Source: Clostridiales bacterium
GTDB lineage: Bacteria > Bacillota > Clostridia > TANB77 > CAG-508
NCBI GenBank assembly: GCA_003525075.1
Contig: DQFO01000009.1
Coordinates: 143,959 to 207,958 of the forward strand
Reading direction: 5' to 3'
DNA length: 64,000 nucleotides
Shown: positions 16,746 to 28,687 of the stretch, piece after piece
How the letters are laid out: each line of letters opens with the position of its first letter
Position numbering within the stretch: position 1 is the stretch's first letter
Program-made: the position numbers and the translations under genes
The notes under the pieces: model-generated
The model's input: the letters and a program-made list of their open reading frames with translations, nothing else
Database searches by the model: none
Told to the model about the DNA's origin: nothing

Positions 16746-17873
16746 ATGAAAGCAATAGATAATAAAGAATTAATAATAGCTTTAGAAGAATTAGAAAAGG
16801 AAAAAGGAATCAAAAAGGAGGAACTTTTAGAATCAATAAGAACAGCATTAATCACAGCATATAAAAGAAATTTTGATGCATTAGAAAATGTCGATGTAAA
16901 AATGGATGAACAAACAGGAGCAACACATGTATATGCAATAAAAGAAGTAATGGAAAGAGCAAATGATGATGCATTAGAAATAAGTTTAGAAGATGCAAGA
17001 AAAATTAATAAAGAACTAAATTTAGGAGATAGTGTAGAAGTTGAAATTGTTCCAAGAGATTTTGGAAGAATTGCAGCACAAACAGCAAAACAGGTAATAA
17101 TCCAAAAATTAAGAGAAACAGAAAGAAACATGATATTTAACGAATATAATGAAAGAAAAGGTGAAATAGTAACAGGATTAGTACAAAAAGCTGATAATCA
17201 TATTGTAGTATTAGACTTAGGAAAACTAGAAGGAATAATGTTATCAAAAGATCAAATACCAACAGAACACTATAAAGTAAATGACAAAATAAAAGCATAT
17301 GTTGTAGATGTAGAAAGAGGAGAAAAAGGAGCACCACAAGCAATAGTATCAAGAACACATCCAGACTTTGTAAGAAAACTATTAGAATTTGAAATACCAG
17401 AAATATATGAAGGATTAATTGAAATAAAAAGTGTTGCAAGAGATCCAGGACAAAGATGTAAAGTTGCAGTATATTCACAAAATGAAAATATAGATCCAGT
17501 AGGATCATGTGTTGGTCAAAAAGGAATACGTATACAAAATGTAATAAATGAATTAAATGGTGAAAAAATAGATGTTATAGAATGGAATCCAGATCCAAGT
17601 ACATTTTTAGCATCAGCATTATTACCTGCTCAAATAATGGCAGTAGATATAAAAGAAGAAGAAAAGTTTGCACAAGTAATAGTTCAAGATGATCAATTAT
17701 CATTAGCAATAGGAAAATCTGGTCAAAATGTAAGACTTGCAGCAAAATTAACTGGTTGGAAAATAGACATAAAAACAGAAACACAATTCAGAGAATTACT
17801 TGCTCAAAAAACAGAAGAACCAGAAAAAGAGGAAAGCGAATCAAAAGAAGTTCAAGAAAATGTAGAAGAATAA
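16746..17873 (+). CDS. nusA: Transcription termination/antitermination factor NusA
   Basis: A 375-residue NusA with the usual order: N-terminal RNA polymerase-binding domain (1-130), S1 domain (about 135-200), then KH1 and KH2 (VGSCVGQKGIRIQNV and LAIGKSGQNVRLAAKLTGWKIDI). It ends in a short acidic tail (EEPEKEESESKEVQENVEE) and lacks the extra C-terminal repeats of E. coli NusA, as in other Firmicutes. It modulates pausing and termination and follows rimP by 27 bases. Confidence 0.95.
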   Translation: MKAIDNKELIIALEELEKEKGIKKEELLESIRTALITAYKRNFDALENVDVKMDEQTGATHVYAIKEVMERANDDALEISLEDARKINKELNLGDSVEVEIVPRDFGRIAAQTAKQVIIQKLRETERNMIFNEYNERKGEIVTGLVQKADNHIVVLDLGKLEGIMLSKDQIPTEHYKVNDKIKAYVVDVERGEKGAPQAIVSRTHPDFVRKLLEFEIPEIYEGLIEIKSVARDPGQRCKVAVYSQNENIDPVGSCVGQKGIRIQNVINELNGEKIDVIEWNPDPSTFLASALLPAQIMAVDIKEEEKFAQVIVQDDQLSLAIGKSGQNVRLAAKLTGWKIDIKTETQFRELLAQKTEEPEKEESESKEVQENVEE

Positions 17874-17891
17874 AATCTTAGGAGGATTAAA

Positions 17892-18173
17892 TTGACAAAT
17901 TTACCACAAAGAAGTTGTGTTATATGTAGAGCACAGAAAAATAAAAATGAGTTATTAAGAATAGTTAAAAATAAAGATAATATAGTAAAAGTAGATGAAA
18001 GAGGAAAAGAATCTGGAAGAGGAGCTTATATTTGCTATAATTTAGAGTGTTTAGAAAAAGCAAAGAAGAGTAAAAGGATTGAAAAAAGTTTAGAAACACC
18101 AATAAGTGAAGAAATATATTCTCAAATCGAAAATATTATAAAAAAACAAAGTGGGGGTGATGTTATTGGGTAA
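17892..18173 (+). CDS. ylxR: YlxR/DUF448 RNA-binding protein
   Basis: A 93-residue protein with the family signature [19 protein letters not shown] and [16 protein letters not shown]. YlxR proteins bind nucleic acid and are reported to affect RNase P and transcription. TTG start after GGAGG. The ribosomal L7Ae-like gene (ylxQ) often found between ylxR and infB is missing: the ylxR end overlaps the start of infB. Confidence 0.9.
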   Translation: MTNLPQRSCVICRAQKNKNELLRIVKNKDNIVKVDERGKESGRGAYICYNLECLEKAKKSKRIEKSLETPISEEIYSQIENIIKKQSGGDVIG

Positions 18174-21100
18174 AATAAAACTTTATGACATAGCTAAAGA
18201 ATTTGATATGTCTAGTAAAGATATATTAGCAATAGCTGTAAAATTAAATATAGATGCAAAAAGTCATTTAAGCTCAGTAAGTGATGAAGATGCAGAAAGA
18301 ATAAGAAAAGAAGCAAAAAATACAAATAAAACAAAACCAAATAATGTAAAAAAAGATAGTAAGAAAGTAGCAGATAACAAAGGAGCTACACCAGTAATAA
18401 TAAGAAGAGAAGTAATTGTTGAAGATACAACAAAAAAATCAGCTGTACCAGAGAAAAAAGAAGAGAAAAAATCAAATAATGTTGGATTTGTAGAAAGAAA
18501 AAATAAAGATTTTAATATTGTTTATAGAAACAAACCATCTAAACCAATGACATTTGATGAACTATTTGGAAAGAAAAAAGAAGATAAAAAAGAAGAAAAA
18601 GTAGAAGAGAAAAAGGTAGAAGAACAACCAAAAGTTCAAGAACAGGTTAAAGAAAATTTGAAAATCGAAGAAAAAAAGGATGCTGAAATGAAAGTAGAAA
18701 CAGAAATAAAAAATACAAAACAAGAACAGGCTAAAAAGCTAGAAACTATTGAAGAAAAAGTAGAAAGAAAAGTTGAGAATAAAGAAGAAGTAAAAAGAGA
18801 TAATAGAAACTTTGGAAATAATTCTTATAATAATAGAGAACAAGGCAATAGAAACTTTGGAAATAGAGATTTCAATAATAGAAATCAATATAATAATGAT
18901 AGTAGAAATAATGATAGATTTGCCAATAAAAACAAATTTTATAATAATGATAGAAATCAAGACAGAAATAATAGAAATTTTGATAGAAATGGAAACAAAC
19001 CATTTGATAGAAATAATAATGGTCAAAGACCACAATATGATAAAAATAATAATGGTCAAAGATTTGGAAACAGAAATAATAATCAAAATAATGGAAATAG
19101 ATTTGATAATAGAAATCATCAAGGAAATAACAAATTTGATAATAATAACAAATTTGGAAATAATGGTAATAGAAGACCAATGGATGAAAAAAGTATAGAG
19201 AAAAACATTAAAGATATTATGGCTGTTGAAACAATTGAAAAAGAGCCAGCTAGAGAATACAATAAAGCAATAGACAAACAAAAAGAAAATAATAGATTTA
19301 ATGAAGTAAAAACAAATAAAAAATCAGGTAAATCTAGAAAAAATGGTCAAGATGGCGAAATTAATGAACATAAATTAAAAGGTTTAAAAAGAGCTGATAG
19401 CTTATCAAACATGTTTGAAGAATCTGATGGTGGAATGTTAGACTATTATGATTTAACAACACAAAGAGGCAAAAAAGGAAAGAAAAAACAAACAAAAGAA
19501 TTAGAAGGAAGAAATAAACAAAAAATATTTAAACTAGAAGAAATCACTATTCCAGAAAACATAACAGTAAAAGATTTTGCAGCAGAATTAAAGAAAACAA
19601 CAGCAGAAGTTATAAAAAAATTGCTTGGATATGGAGTAATGGCTACAATAAACAATGAAATAGATTTTGATACAGCATCATTAATAGCAGATGAATTTGG
19701 TGTAAAAGTAAATAAGAAGGAAACTATAACAGAAGAAGATATCTTATTTGATGAGTCTGAGGATAAAGAAGAAGATTTAGTAACACGTCCACCAGTAGTT
19801 GTTGTAATGGGACACGTAGACCATGGAAAAACATCATTATTAGATGCAGTTAAGAAGACAAATGTTATAGAAGGAGAAGCTGGAGGAATTACACAACATA
19901 TAGGTGCATATAAAGTAAAAGTAAATGATAGAGAAATAACATTTTTAGATACACCAGGCCATGAAGCATTTACAGCAATGAGAGCAAGAGGTGCACAAAT
20001 AACAGATATAGCAATATTAGTGGTTGCTGCAAATGATGGTGTAATGCCACAAACAGTAGAAGCTATAAATCATGCTAAATCAGCAGGAATTCCAATAATT
20101 GTAGCAATAAACAAAATAGATTTACCAGATGCTAATATTGATAGAGTAAAACAAGAATTAATGGCATATGAATTAGTGCCAGAAGAATGGGGTGGAGATA
20201 CAATATATGTTCCAATCTCAGCAAAAAATCATACAAACATTGATCAATTATTAGAAATGGTATTATTAGAAGCAGATGTATTAGACTTAAAAGCAAATCC
20301 AAACAAACAAGCAAAAGGTGTTGTAATAGAAGCAAGACTTGATAAGAATAAAGGTGCAATTGCTTCAATGCTTGTACAAAGAGGAACACTTGATGTCGGA
20401 GATACAATTGTTGTAGGATCTTCAATTGGTAGAATAAGAAGTATGACAGATGAAAAAGGCAAAAAAGTAAAAAAAGCCGGACCATCTACACCAGTTGAAA
20501 TAATGGGATTAACAGAAGTTCCACAAGCAGGAGATACATTCTATGAAGTAAAAGACGAGAAAACAGCAAAACATTTAATTGAAAAGAGAAAACGTCAAGA
20601 AAGAGAAAATGCAATAAATGCTGGAACAAAAGTAACATTAGATAATTTATTTAGCCAAATGGAAGAAGGAAATCTAAAAGTATTAAACTTAATTGTTAAA
20701 GCAGATGTTCAAGGATCTGTTGAAGCAATAAAACAATCTATGGAAAAATTATCAAATGAAGAAGTAAGAGTAAAAGTTATCCATGCAGCAGCAGGAGCTG
20801 TTACTGAAACAGATGTTACACTTGCAAAAGTATCTAATGCAATAATAATAGCATTTAATGTAAGACCAATGCCAACAGCAAAAGATATGGCAGAGAAAGA
20901 AGAAGTTGAAATAAAACAATATTCTATAATATATCAAGCAATAGATGATGTTCAAGCAGCAATGAAAGGAATGTTAGCACCAAAATATCAAGAAAAAGTT
21001 ATAGGAAATGCTGAAATAAGACAAACATTTAAAATTTCAAATGTTGGTACAATTGGTGGAGCATATGTATTAGATGGAAAACTTGAAAGAAATGCAGGAG

Positions 21101-21282
21101 TAAGAGTATTAAGAGATAATGTTGTTATACATGAAGGAAAGCTTGCTTCACTTAAGAGATTTAAAGATGATGCAAAAGAAGTTTCTAAAGGATTTGAATG
21201 TGGTATTCAAATTGAGAAATTTAATGATATTAAAGAGGGAGACATTCTTGAAGCATACATTTTAGAAGAGATAAAAAGATAG
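18166..21282 (+). CDS. infB: Translation initiation factor IF-2 with a long Asn-rich linker
   Basis: A 1038-residue IF-2, well above the common 700-900. The first about 50 residues are the IF2_N helix bundle ([20 protein letters not shown]). A Lys/Glu-rich stretch follows, then an Asn/Arg/Phe/Gly/Asp low-complexity tract (about residues 215-345; units such as [12 protein letters not shown]). A second IF2_N copy, the GTPase (GHVDHGKTS near 549, [12 protein letters not shown]) and domains II-IV complete it. It delivers initiator tRNA to the 30S subunit. The start is probably TTG 18166, after GGGGGTGA at 18153-18160; ATG 18160 overlaps the SD. It overlaps ylxR. Confidence 0.95.
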   Translation: MGKIKLYDIAKEFDMSSKDILAIAVKLNIDAKSHLSSVSDEDAERIRKEAKNTNKTKPNNVKKDSKKVADNKGATPVIIRREVIVEDTTKKSAVPEKKEEKKSNNVGFVERKNKDFNIVYRNKPSKPMTFDELFGKKKEDKKEEKVEEKKVEEQPKVQEQVKENLKIEEKKDAEMKVETEIKNTKQEQAKKLETIEEKVERKVENKEEVKRDNRNFGNNSYNNREQGNRNFGNRDFNNRNQYNNDSRNNDRFANKNKFYNNDRNQDRNNRNFDRNGNKPFDRNNNGQRPQYDKNNNGQRFGNRNNNQNNGNRFDNRNHQGNNKFDNNNKFGNNGNRRPMDEKSIEKNIKDIMAVETIEKEPAREYNKAIDKQKENNRFNEVKTNKKSGKSRKNGQDGEINEHKLKGLKRADSLSNMFEESDGGMLDYYDLTTQRGKKGKKKQTKELEGRNKQKIFKLEEITIPENITVKDFAAELKKTTAEVIKKLLGYGVMATINNEIDFDTASLIADEFGVKVNKKETITEEDILFDESEDKEEDLVTRPPVVVVMGHVDHGKTSLLDAVKKTNVIEGEAGGITQHIGAYKVKVNDREITFLDTPGHEAFTAMRARGAQITDIAILVVAANDGVMPQTVEAINHAKSAGIPIIVAINKIDLPDANIDRVKQELMAYELVPEEWGGDTIYVPISAKNHTNIDQLLEMVLLEADVLDLKANPNKQAKGVVIEARLDKNKGAIASMLVQRGTLDVGDTIVVGSSIGRIRSMTDEKGKKVKKAGPSTPVEIMGLTEVPQAGDTFYEVKDEKTAKHLIEKRKRQERENAINAGTKVTLDNLFSQMEEGNLKVLNLIVKADVQGSVEAIKQSMEKLSNEEVRVKVIHAAAGAVTETDVTLAKVSNAIIIAFNVRPMPTAKDMAEKEEVEIKQYSIIYQAIDDVQAAMKGMLAPKYQEKVIGNAEIRQTFKISNVGTIGGAYVLDGKLERNAGVRVLRDNVVIHEGKLASLKRFKDDAKEVSKGFECGIQIEKFNDIKEGDILEAYILEEIKR
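18811..19190 (+). repeat. Degenerate Asn/Arg/Phe/Gly coding repeat in infB
   Basis: About 380 bases of imperfect repetition (AATAATAGA- and GGAAATAGA-like units) encode an Asn-Arg-Phe-Gly-Asp low-complexity tract. The reading frame stays open and the composition is maximally simple. It should be prone to copy-number change by slippage. Confidence 0.8.
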
Positions 21283-21287
21283 GATTT

Positions 21288-21306
21288 AAAAGTTAATATA
21301 ACTTTT
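21288..21306 (+). other. Hairpin directly before the rbfA SD
   Basis: AAAAGTTA pairs perfectly with TAACTTTT around ATA; the SD GAAAGGAG begins at the next base. One of several intra-operon hairpins placed immediately upstream of an SD. Confidence 0.6.
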
Positions 21307-21320
21307 GAAAGGAGAGCAAA

Positions 21321-21677
21321 ATGCCAAAGAATAATAATAGACAAGGAAGAATTGACGAAGAATTTAGAAAAGAATTAAGTCAATTAATAAGCTTTGAACT
21401 AAAAGAACCTAGTGTTACTGGAATGGTTAGTGTAACAAAAGTTAAAGTAACACCAGATTTGAAATATGCTAAAGTTTCTGTAAGTATTTTAAATTCAAAA
21501 AATATAAAAGAAACACTTGCAGGATTAAAAAAATCATCAGGATTTTTAAGATCAGAACTTGCAAAAAGAATTAATTTAAGAAATACTCCAGAATTAGTGT
21601 TTGAATTAGATGAATCACTAGAATATGGAGCAAGAATTGATAAGATTATAAATGATTTGAAAAAAGATAATAAATAA
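21321..21677 (+). CDS. rbfA: 30S ribosome-binding factor RbfA
   Basis: A 118-residue KH-like factor for late 30S maturation and cold growth. Family segments are RIDEEFRKELSQLIS and VTPDLKYAKVSVSI. It follows infB by 38 bases in the conserved order. Normal length. Confidence 0.95.
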   Translation: MPKNNNRQGRIDEEFRKELSQLISFELKEPSVTGMVSVTKVKVTPDLKYAKVSVSILNSKNIKETLAGLKKSSGFLRSELAKRINLRNTPELVFELDESLEYGARIDKIINDLKKDNK

Positions 21678-21679
21678 AA

Positions 21680-21708
21680 GTTGGAAAAAATTGTAATTAT
21701 TTTCTAAC
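21680..21708 (+). other. Hairpin directly before the nrnA SD
   Basis: GTTGGAAAA (21680-21688) pairs with TTTTCTAAC (21700-21708) with one G:U pair; AAAAGGAG starts at 21709. It resembles the stems before spoIIAA, spoIID and mutS. Confidence 0.6.
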
Positions 21709-21724
21709 AAAAGGAGAAAAGAAA

Positions 21725-22681
21725 ATGACTCTAGACAACATATTAGAAGAAATAAAAAAAGCAGAAACAATAGTAGTATTATGTCATGAATCACCAGATG
21801 GAGATGCTGTAGCCAGCTCTCTATCTGTAATGCATGCAGTAGCAAAATTAGGAAAAGAAGCAGATGTTATAATACCAGAATATTCAAAAGTATTTGATTT
21901 TTTACCAGGAGCAGATAAAATATTACAAAAAGGAAGAACAAATAAATATGATTTGGCAATATCTGTGGATTGTTCAGATTTAAAAAGACTTGTTGGAGGA
22001 AAAGAATATTTTGAAACAGCAAAAAGAACAATAGAAATAGACCATCATTCTGTAAATTCAATGTTTGCAGACTTTAACTATGTAGATCCTGTAGCACCAG
22101 CTTGTTGTCAAGTATTAATAGGAATGTTTGAATATTTTGGAATAGATATAGACAAAGAACTAGGAACATGTTTATTAACAGGAATTATTACAGATACAGG
22201 TGGATTTCAATATTCATCAGTTACATCAGACACATTTGAATTTGCAGCACAACTTTTAAGAAAAGGTGTAAATATTTCAAAAATCTGTCAAGAAGTATTA
22301 AGAACTAAAACAAAAGCTCATTGCCAACTTGAAAAATTAATATATGAAAGATTAGAATTTATTGAAAATGGAAAAATTGCAATTACATATTTAACTTTAA
22401 AGGATTATGCAGAATATAGTAACGATATGGGTGATGATGAAGGTTTAGTAGAATCAATTAGAGATATTGAAGGTGTAGAAGTAGCTGTTTTATTAAAAGA
22501 AAAAGAAAATGGTGGATTTAAAATATCTATGCGTTCAAAAGATAATGTAAATGTATCAGATATTTGTTTATTACTTGGAGGTGGAGGACACCCAAGAGCA
22601 GCTGGATGTTTTATAACAGGAGATGTATCACAAGCAAAAACAAAAGTAATAAATACAATAAAACAACAAATAAATAAATAA
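21725..22681 (+). CDS. nrnA: NrnA-type DHH nanoRNase / pAp phosphatase
   Basis: A 318-residue DHH-DHHA1 phosphoesterase. Motifs are CHESPDGDAVASSL (residues 17-30), SVDCSD, IDHHSVN, TGIITDTGGF and, in DHHA1, GGGGHPRAAG. NrnA degrades 2-5-mer RNAs and dephosphorylates pAp. It lies between rbfA and truB, the usual Firmicute order. It is unrelated in detail to the PpaC-like DHH protein at 14900. Confidence 0.9.
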   Translation: MTLDNILEEIKKAETIVVLCHESPDGDAVASSLSVMHAVAKLGKEADVIIPEYSKVFDFLPGADKILQKGRTNKYDLAISVDCSDLKRLVGGKEYFETAKRTIEIDHHSVNSMFADFNYVDPVAPACCQVLIGMFEYFGIDIDKELGTCLLTGIITDTGGFQYSSVTSDTFEFAAQLLRKGVNISKICQEVLRTKTKAHCQLEKLIYERLEFIENGKIAITYLTLKDYAEYSNDMGDDEGLVESIRDIEGVEVAVLLKEKENGGFKISMRSKDNVNVSDICLLLGGGGHPRAAGCFITGDVSQAKTKVINTIKQQINK

Positions 22682-22694
22682 TGAGGAAAAAATA

Positions 22695-25123
<2,429 letters not shown>

Positions 25124-25131
25124 AAGCTGAA

Positions 25132-25165
25132 TGGAGGTTTTGCACATAATTAAGACCTCTAAATT
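25132..25165 (+). other. Hairpin between metG and the deacetylase gene
   Basis: GGAGGTTTT and AGACCTCT flank an AT-rich loop, 10 bases before the SD AAAGGTGGAG. No T-run follows, so read-through into the deacetylase gene is expected. Confidence 0.4.
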
Positions 25166-25182
25166 CAATAAAAGGTGGAGTA

Positions 25183-26091
25183 ATGGATTTGATATCAATA
25201 AGAAGAACATATAATAATAGGAGAAACTTAATTTTTATAGTTTGTATTTTACTAATATGTGTTACATTAATAATTACAACAATAGAAGTTGTAAATAATA
25301 GACGTGCTAAAAAACTATATTTATCTTATTTGGAACAAGTTCAAAATGCTGAAAATGAAGCAAAAGAACAGGAAAGAATAGCAGAAGAACAAAAAGCAAA
25401 GGAAGAGGAAGAAAGAAGAAAAAAATCACCTCAACTTACAGAAGAAGGAAAAACTAATATGGCAAATATATATAAATCAGATACAAAAAGAGTTTTTTTG
25501 ACATTTGATGATGGTCCATCTTCAAATGTAACACCAATGGTATTAGATACTTTAAAAGCTGAGAATATAAAAGCCACATTCTTTCTGCTTGGAAGTAGAG
25601 TAGAACTTAATCCAGAAATAGTAAAAAGAGAGTTTGATGAAGGACATTATTTAGCAAGTCATGGATATTCACATGTTTATTCACAAATATATGCCTCTCC
25701 TCAAAGTGTTTTAGATGAATATAATAATTGTATAACAGCAATTAGAAATGCAATTGGAATGCCAGATTATAATCCTCATTTATTTAGATTTCCTGGTGGA
25801 TATTGGGGAGGAAAATATGCAAGTATAAAAACAGATGCATTAACATTGCTTAATGAAAATAATATAGCACATATTGATTGGAATGCTTTAACTTCTGATG
25901 CGGCAGGGGCTAAAACGACTGAAGAATTTATAGCAGAATTAGATAAAACAGTTCCAAAACATAATAGTGTTGTTGTTCTTATGCATGATGCTGGTGGAAA
26001 AAAGGCTACAGCAGAAGCATTACCTACTATAATTTCTTATTTTAGAAATCAAGGATTTGAATTTGATAATTTTTATAGTATTATAAAATAA
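25183..26091 (+). CDS. Membrane-anchored polysaccharide deacetylase
   Basis: A 302-residue protein with one N-terminal membrane anchor (about residues 15-35), a coiled charged linker (50-85) and an extracellular NodB-type CE4 domain. Motifs are TFDDGP (from residue 107; Asp base and Asp metal ligand), SHGYSH (metal His residues), RFPGGYWGG and VLMHDAGG. Such enzymes remove acetyl groups from peptidoglycan GlcNAc or MurNAc, or other surface polymers. SD AAGGTGGAG. It is probably the last gene of the rimP operon. Confidence 0.85.
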   Translation: MDLISIRRTYNNRRNLIFIVCILLICVTLIITTIEVVNNRRAKKLYLSYLEQVQNAENEAKEQERIAEEQKAKEEEERRKKSPQLTEEGKTNMANIYKSDTKRVFLTFDDGPSSNVTPMVLDTLKAENIKATFFLLGSRVELNPEIVKREFDEGHYLASHGYSHVYSQIYASPQSVLDEYNNCITAIRNAIGMPDYNPHLFRFPGGYWGGKYASIKTDALTLLNENNIAHIDWNALTSDAAGAKTTEEFIAELDKTVPKHNSVVVLMHDAGGKKATAEALPTIISYFRNQGFEFDNFYSIIK

Positions 26092-26134
26092 AGAATAAAG
26101 AGACATAGTATTCCTTTGTTCTTGCCAGATTATA

Positions 26135-26171
26135 TAAAAAGCAGTGAAGATGAAGATTTTTACTGCTTTTT
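26135..26171 (+). terminator. Terminator of the rimP-to-deacetylase operon
   Basis: AAAAAGCAGT pairs with ACTGCTTTTT with a loop of about 15 bases. The T-run leads directly into the next promoter. Confidence 0.75.
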
Positions 26172-26172
26172 A

Positions 26173-26201
26173 TTGACATTAACATAAAATGATAGTATAA
26201 T
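26173..26201 (+). promoter_or_regulatory. Consensus promoter of the 469-residue Zn-finger/TM gene
   Basis: TTGACA (26173-26178), 17 bases, TATAAT (26196-26201). Confidence 0.85.
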
Positions 26202-26220
26202 AGCGAAGAATTTATTTTTT

Positions 26221-26247
26221 ATGTCAATAGCATATTGCAATTGACAT
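26221..26247 (+). other. Leader inverted repeat
   Basis: ATGTCAAT (26221-26228) pairs with ATTGACAT (26240-26247), with an inner GCA/TGC pairing. It lies 20 bases after the -10 box in a leader of about 150 bases. It could be an operator or an RNA stem. Confidence 0.5.
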
Positions 26248-26354
26248 AAGAGTAAATACATTATTAAGAAAGGAGAAAGATTATTTTTTAGTAGGAGGCT
26301 AGTATAACAACATAACATGCAAGAGGCAATTTATTAACAACGGAGGAATTTATA

Positions 26355-27764
26355 ATGAAAGGCGAATTATTGGAATTGATCCCCCAAAAGTATTTGTGCC
26401 CTAAATGTGGAAAATGGCATAAATATACTTGGGATCAAAATCTGGGTTATTATGATTCATCGGATTATGCAATTGAAATGCATTGTCCTAACAGTTTTGG
26501 TATTATTGAGGTTTATTTTGCTAATGATAGATGCTATTGGAATGAAGGTGATCAGTGTTATTGGTGTAAGATTAGTGAATTTTCCGAAATTGGTGAATCT
26601 CGGGTGCAAATGATTGATTCTAAAAATAATTTTAGATTGGGATTTGAGTTTAAGCCTGAAGAATATGCACAGGTTTATGCTGCTGAAATTCTTGAAGAAG
26701 CAAATCGTAAAGAAGAGGCATTGCATGAACGTGAAAAAGAATTGACTTTAAGAGAAAAAAAGCTCGAAGAGAGCGAAACAGCTTTGCAGGCAAAAGAAGT
26801 TGCTCTGCAGACTAAAGTTGCAAAAAAAGAGGAGGCAAATGTTATGGCCAAGGTTACTAGTTTTAAGAAGCAGATTTATGAGCATTCTCCGAAAGAAAAT
26901 GTTGAACTTATTAAGGAATTCCTTGAAAAGTATAAGGGGACTTTGAAATGGCTAGTACCTGTGGTAAGCATTTATGGTGCATATCGGGTTCTGAATGCCA
27001 AAGACGCTAAACTGAATGTGAGCAATCTGAATAAGAATTGCAAAAAGGAACTTGGATTTGAGTTTGATATTCTGAAGGATAAAAAAGCTCTGAAAGAATT
27101 GGTTGCATTTGGTGGTGTTGTATCTGGTGCATATGCACTGACAAGGGTTTTTGATTCCACCGATAAGCCTGAAGAACTTTCTGTTGAAGAAATCGAAGGA
27201 AAGATGGATTCTGTGGAAGAGGCACATCAGAAATTTGCATGGATTCAGCCTAAGGCCGAAAAACTTATGCCTGTTGCAGCATCTGTGTTGGTAGTGTGTG
27301 TGCTTACCCAGAAACCTCAGTGGTATGAAAAAGTAAAGGATAAAGTAGTTGCTATTACTGGTGATGCATCTGCTAAGGCAGGTGTCTATATCGAAATGGC
27401 AAAATTGTTTATTGCAAGTAAGCTTAACATCGATTTGGATGATGAAGCCCAGGCTAAAAAGTTTAAGACTTTTGCACTTCTTGCAGCAATTATTGGTCTT
27501 TGTGCATTCCTTTATGGAAAGGGTGTCTTTAATACGGAGGAAGACCAATCCTTTATGGAAAAGAATCCTCAGCTGAAGGCATTTATTGAACAGGCGAAGG
27601 AAATTATGGAGAAAATTCTGCCCACTGCTTTCTCTGCAGTTACCACCTACATGGTGACCAAGCATATTATTGATGCAAATGATGAAGAAAGTAATCTGGA
27701 AGCAGAAAAGAAAAATGCAGTTGATACTGATTTCAATGAGGTGAAGGAAGAAACTGCAGAGTAA
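26355..27764 (+). CDS. Unknown Zn-finger, coiled-coil, multi-TM protein
   Basis: A 469-residue protein not recognised. The first 75 residues carry a Cys cluster (Cys15, Cys18, Cys44, Cys60, Cys68, Cys71) like one or two zinc ribbons. Residues 110-165 form a Glu/Lys heptad coiled coil. After that come five hydrophobic segments (about 196-212, 249-266, 303-317, 374-390, 417-432) and an acidic tail. Codons (CTG, AAG, CAG, ACC) differ strongly from core genes, suggesting transfer. SD is CGGAGGA. A second strong SD, GAGGAGG at 26829-26835, precedes an in-frame ATG at 26844 that would give a 306-residue form with only the membrane part. Confidence 0.6.
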   Translation: MKGELLELIPQKYLCPKCGKWHKYTWDQNLGYYDSSDYAIEMHCPNSFGIIEVYFANDRCYWNEGDQCYWCKISEFSEIGESRVQMIDSKNNFRLGFEFKPEEYAQVYAAEILEEANRKEEALHEREKELTLREKKLEESETALQAKEVALQTKVAKKEEANVMAKVTSFKKQIYEHSPKENVELIKEFLEKYKGTLKWLVPVVSIYGAYRVLNAKDAKLNVSNLNKNCKKELGFEFDILKDKKALKELVAFGGVVSGAYALTRVFDSTDKPEELSVEEIEGKMDSVEEAHQKFAWIQPKAEKLMPVAASVLVVCVLTQKPQWYEKVKDKVVAITGDASAKAGVYIEMAKLFIASKLNIDLDDEAQAKKFKTFALLAAIIGLCAFLYGKGVFNTEEDQSFMEKNPQLKAFIEQAKEIMEKILPTAFSAVTTYMVTKHIIDANDEESNLEAEKKNAVDTDFNEVKEETAE

Positions 27765-27801
27765 AACAAAAAATAATAAAATAACTTAATAGTGTATTTT
27801 G

Positions 27802-27831
27802 CCCTCCAAGAGGATATCTTGGAGGGTATTT
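27802..27831 (+). terminator. Terminator after the Zn-finger/TM gene
   Basis: CCCTCCAAGA (27802-27811) pairs with TCTTGGAGGG (27817-27826), followed by TATTTAT. Confidence 0.7.
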
Positions 27832-27847
27832 ATATTTGATATCAAGC

Positions 27848-27876
27848 TTGACTAATTAACATAAATATAGTATACT
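27848..27876 (+). promoter_or_regulatory. Promoter of the 220-residue exported protein gene
   Basis: TTGACT (27848-27853), 17 bases, TATACT (27871-27876). Confidence 0.75.
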
Positions 27877-27922
27877 GTATATTGAGAAAGTTTTGATATA
27901 TCCCATATTTTAGCAGTTTTAG

Positions 27923-27953
27923 AATACCGAAGTTGCACATTTGGTATTTTTTA
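27923..27953 (+). terminator. Intrinsic terminator inside a 5' leader (candidate attenuator)
   Basis: AATACCGAA (27923-27931) pairs with TTTGGTATT (27940-27948) and is followed by a T-run. It lies between the promoter at 27848 and the start codon at 27992, so transcription must pass it to reach the gene. Confidence 0.6.
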
Positions 27954-27991
27954 CATAAAAAAAGAAAAAATTTTCAGGGAGGAATATTCAA

Positions 27992-28654
27992 ATGAAAAAT
28001 TATGAAAGGTTTATTTTTGTAGCTTTCATAGCAATGACTATTTTTGTTGAAGCACTGATTGTTTCTGCTCCATCAGATGTTTCTACAAGTGAAAGTGAAA
28101 TTGATAGTAGTTCATATGTAATTCAAGAGTTAAATTCTCAAGAGGAAGCATCAGAAAAAAGAAAAGAAAACTTTGAAAAAGTGCTCAAAGAGGCAGGATT
28201 AAAAGAGGATTATGATTGGTATATTGAGAATGACATAGAAGAATTTATAGAAGGACAATGGGATGGAGACGATAAGAAAGACGACTTTTACGGCAAGAGA
28301 TATATTATTGGTAGAATGTATTATATTTTTAGGTCGCGGACTGGATTAGATGGAATGCATCATGCAGAAGTATATGAGTGTAATATAGACTATTCTGGGC
28401 ATTTGGAAATAAATGGATATTCAGATGAATATACATTTGCAGTTAGTAAGAGAAATAATATAATTTATTCATGGCAATATTTTGAATGTTTAGACCAGTG
28501 GAAAATTCCTAATAATGAAACTATTGTTTATTATAGTCCATATAATAAACGTTTTGCAGATGATTTGCGTGGATTTTGCGAGACTAATGATGCAGATGGC
28601 GTTAAACACTTGTATAGTTTTCTGGCAAATGGAGAGATGCATAAAGAATATTAA
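27992..28654 (+). CDS. Unknown membrane-anchored or exported protein
   Basis: A 220-residue protein with an N-terminal hydrophobic helix (about residues 8-27, signal peptide or anchor). A Ser/Glu-rich linker follows, then a globular domain rich in aromatic residues (WYIENDIEEFIEGQWDG, YIIGRMYYIFRSRTG, YSWQYFECLDQW). No family was recognised. It is preceded by a consensus promoter, a leader terminator hairpin and the SD GGGAGGA. It is a single-gene unit ended by its own hairpin. Confidence 0.6.
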   Translation: MKNYERFIFVAFIAMTIFVEALIVSAPSDVSTSESEIDSSSYVIQELNSQEEASEKRKENFEKVLKEAGLKEDYDWYIENDIEEFIEGQWDGDDKKDDFYGKRYIIGRMYYIFRSRTGLDGMHHAEVYECNIDYSGHLEINGYSDEYTFAVSKRNNIIYSWQYFECLDQWKIPNNETIVYYSPYNKRFADDLRGFCETNDADGVKHLYSFLANGEMHKEY

Positions 28655-28660
28655 CTTTTT

Positions 28661-28687
28661 GCAAACAAGTGCAATTGTTTGCTTTAT
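28661..28687 (+). terminator. Terminator of the 220-residue protein gene
   Basis: GCAAACA (28661-28667) pairs with TGTTTGC (28676-28682), followed by TTTAT. Confidence 0.55.

Noticed and set aside
18739..19281. Antisense and shifted frames of 100-180 codons across the infB repeat
   Set aside because: They arise from the simple repeat of the Asn-rich tract; the products are Ile/Ser or Tyr/His runs with no initiation signal.
26952..27665. Minus-strand frame of 237 codons opposite the Zn-ribbon/TM gene
   Set aside because: It has no SD or promoter. The plus-strand gene has an SD, consensus promoter and terminator, and the antisense product is Cys/His-rich noise.
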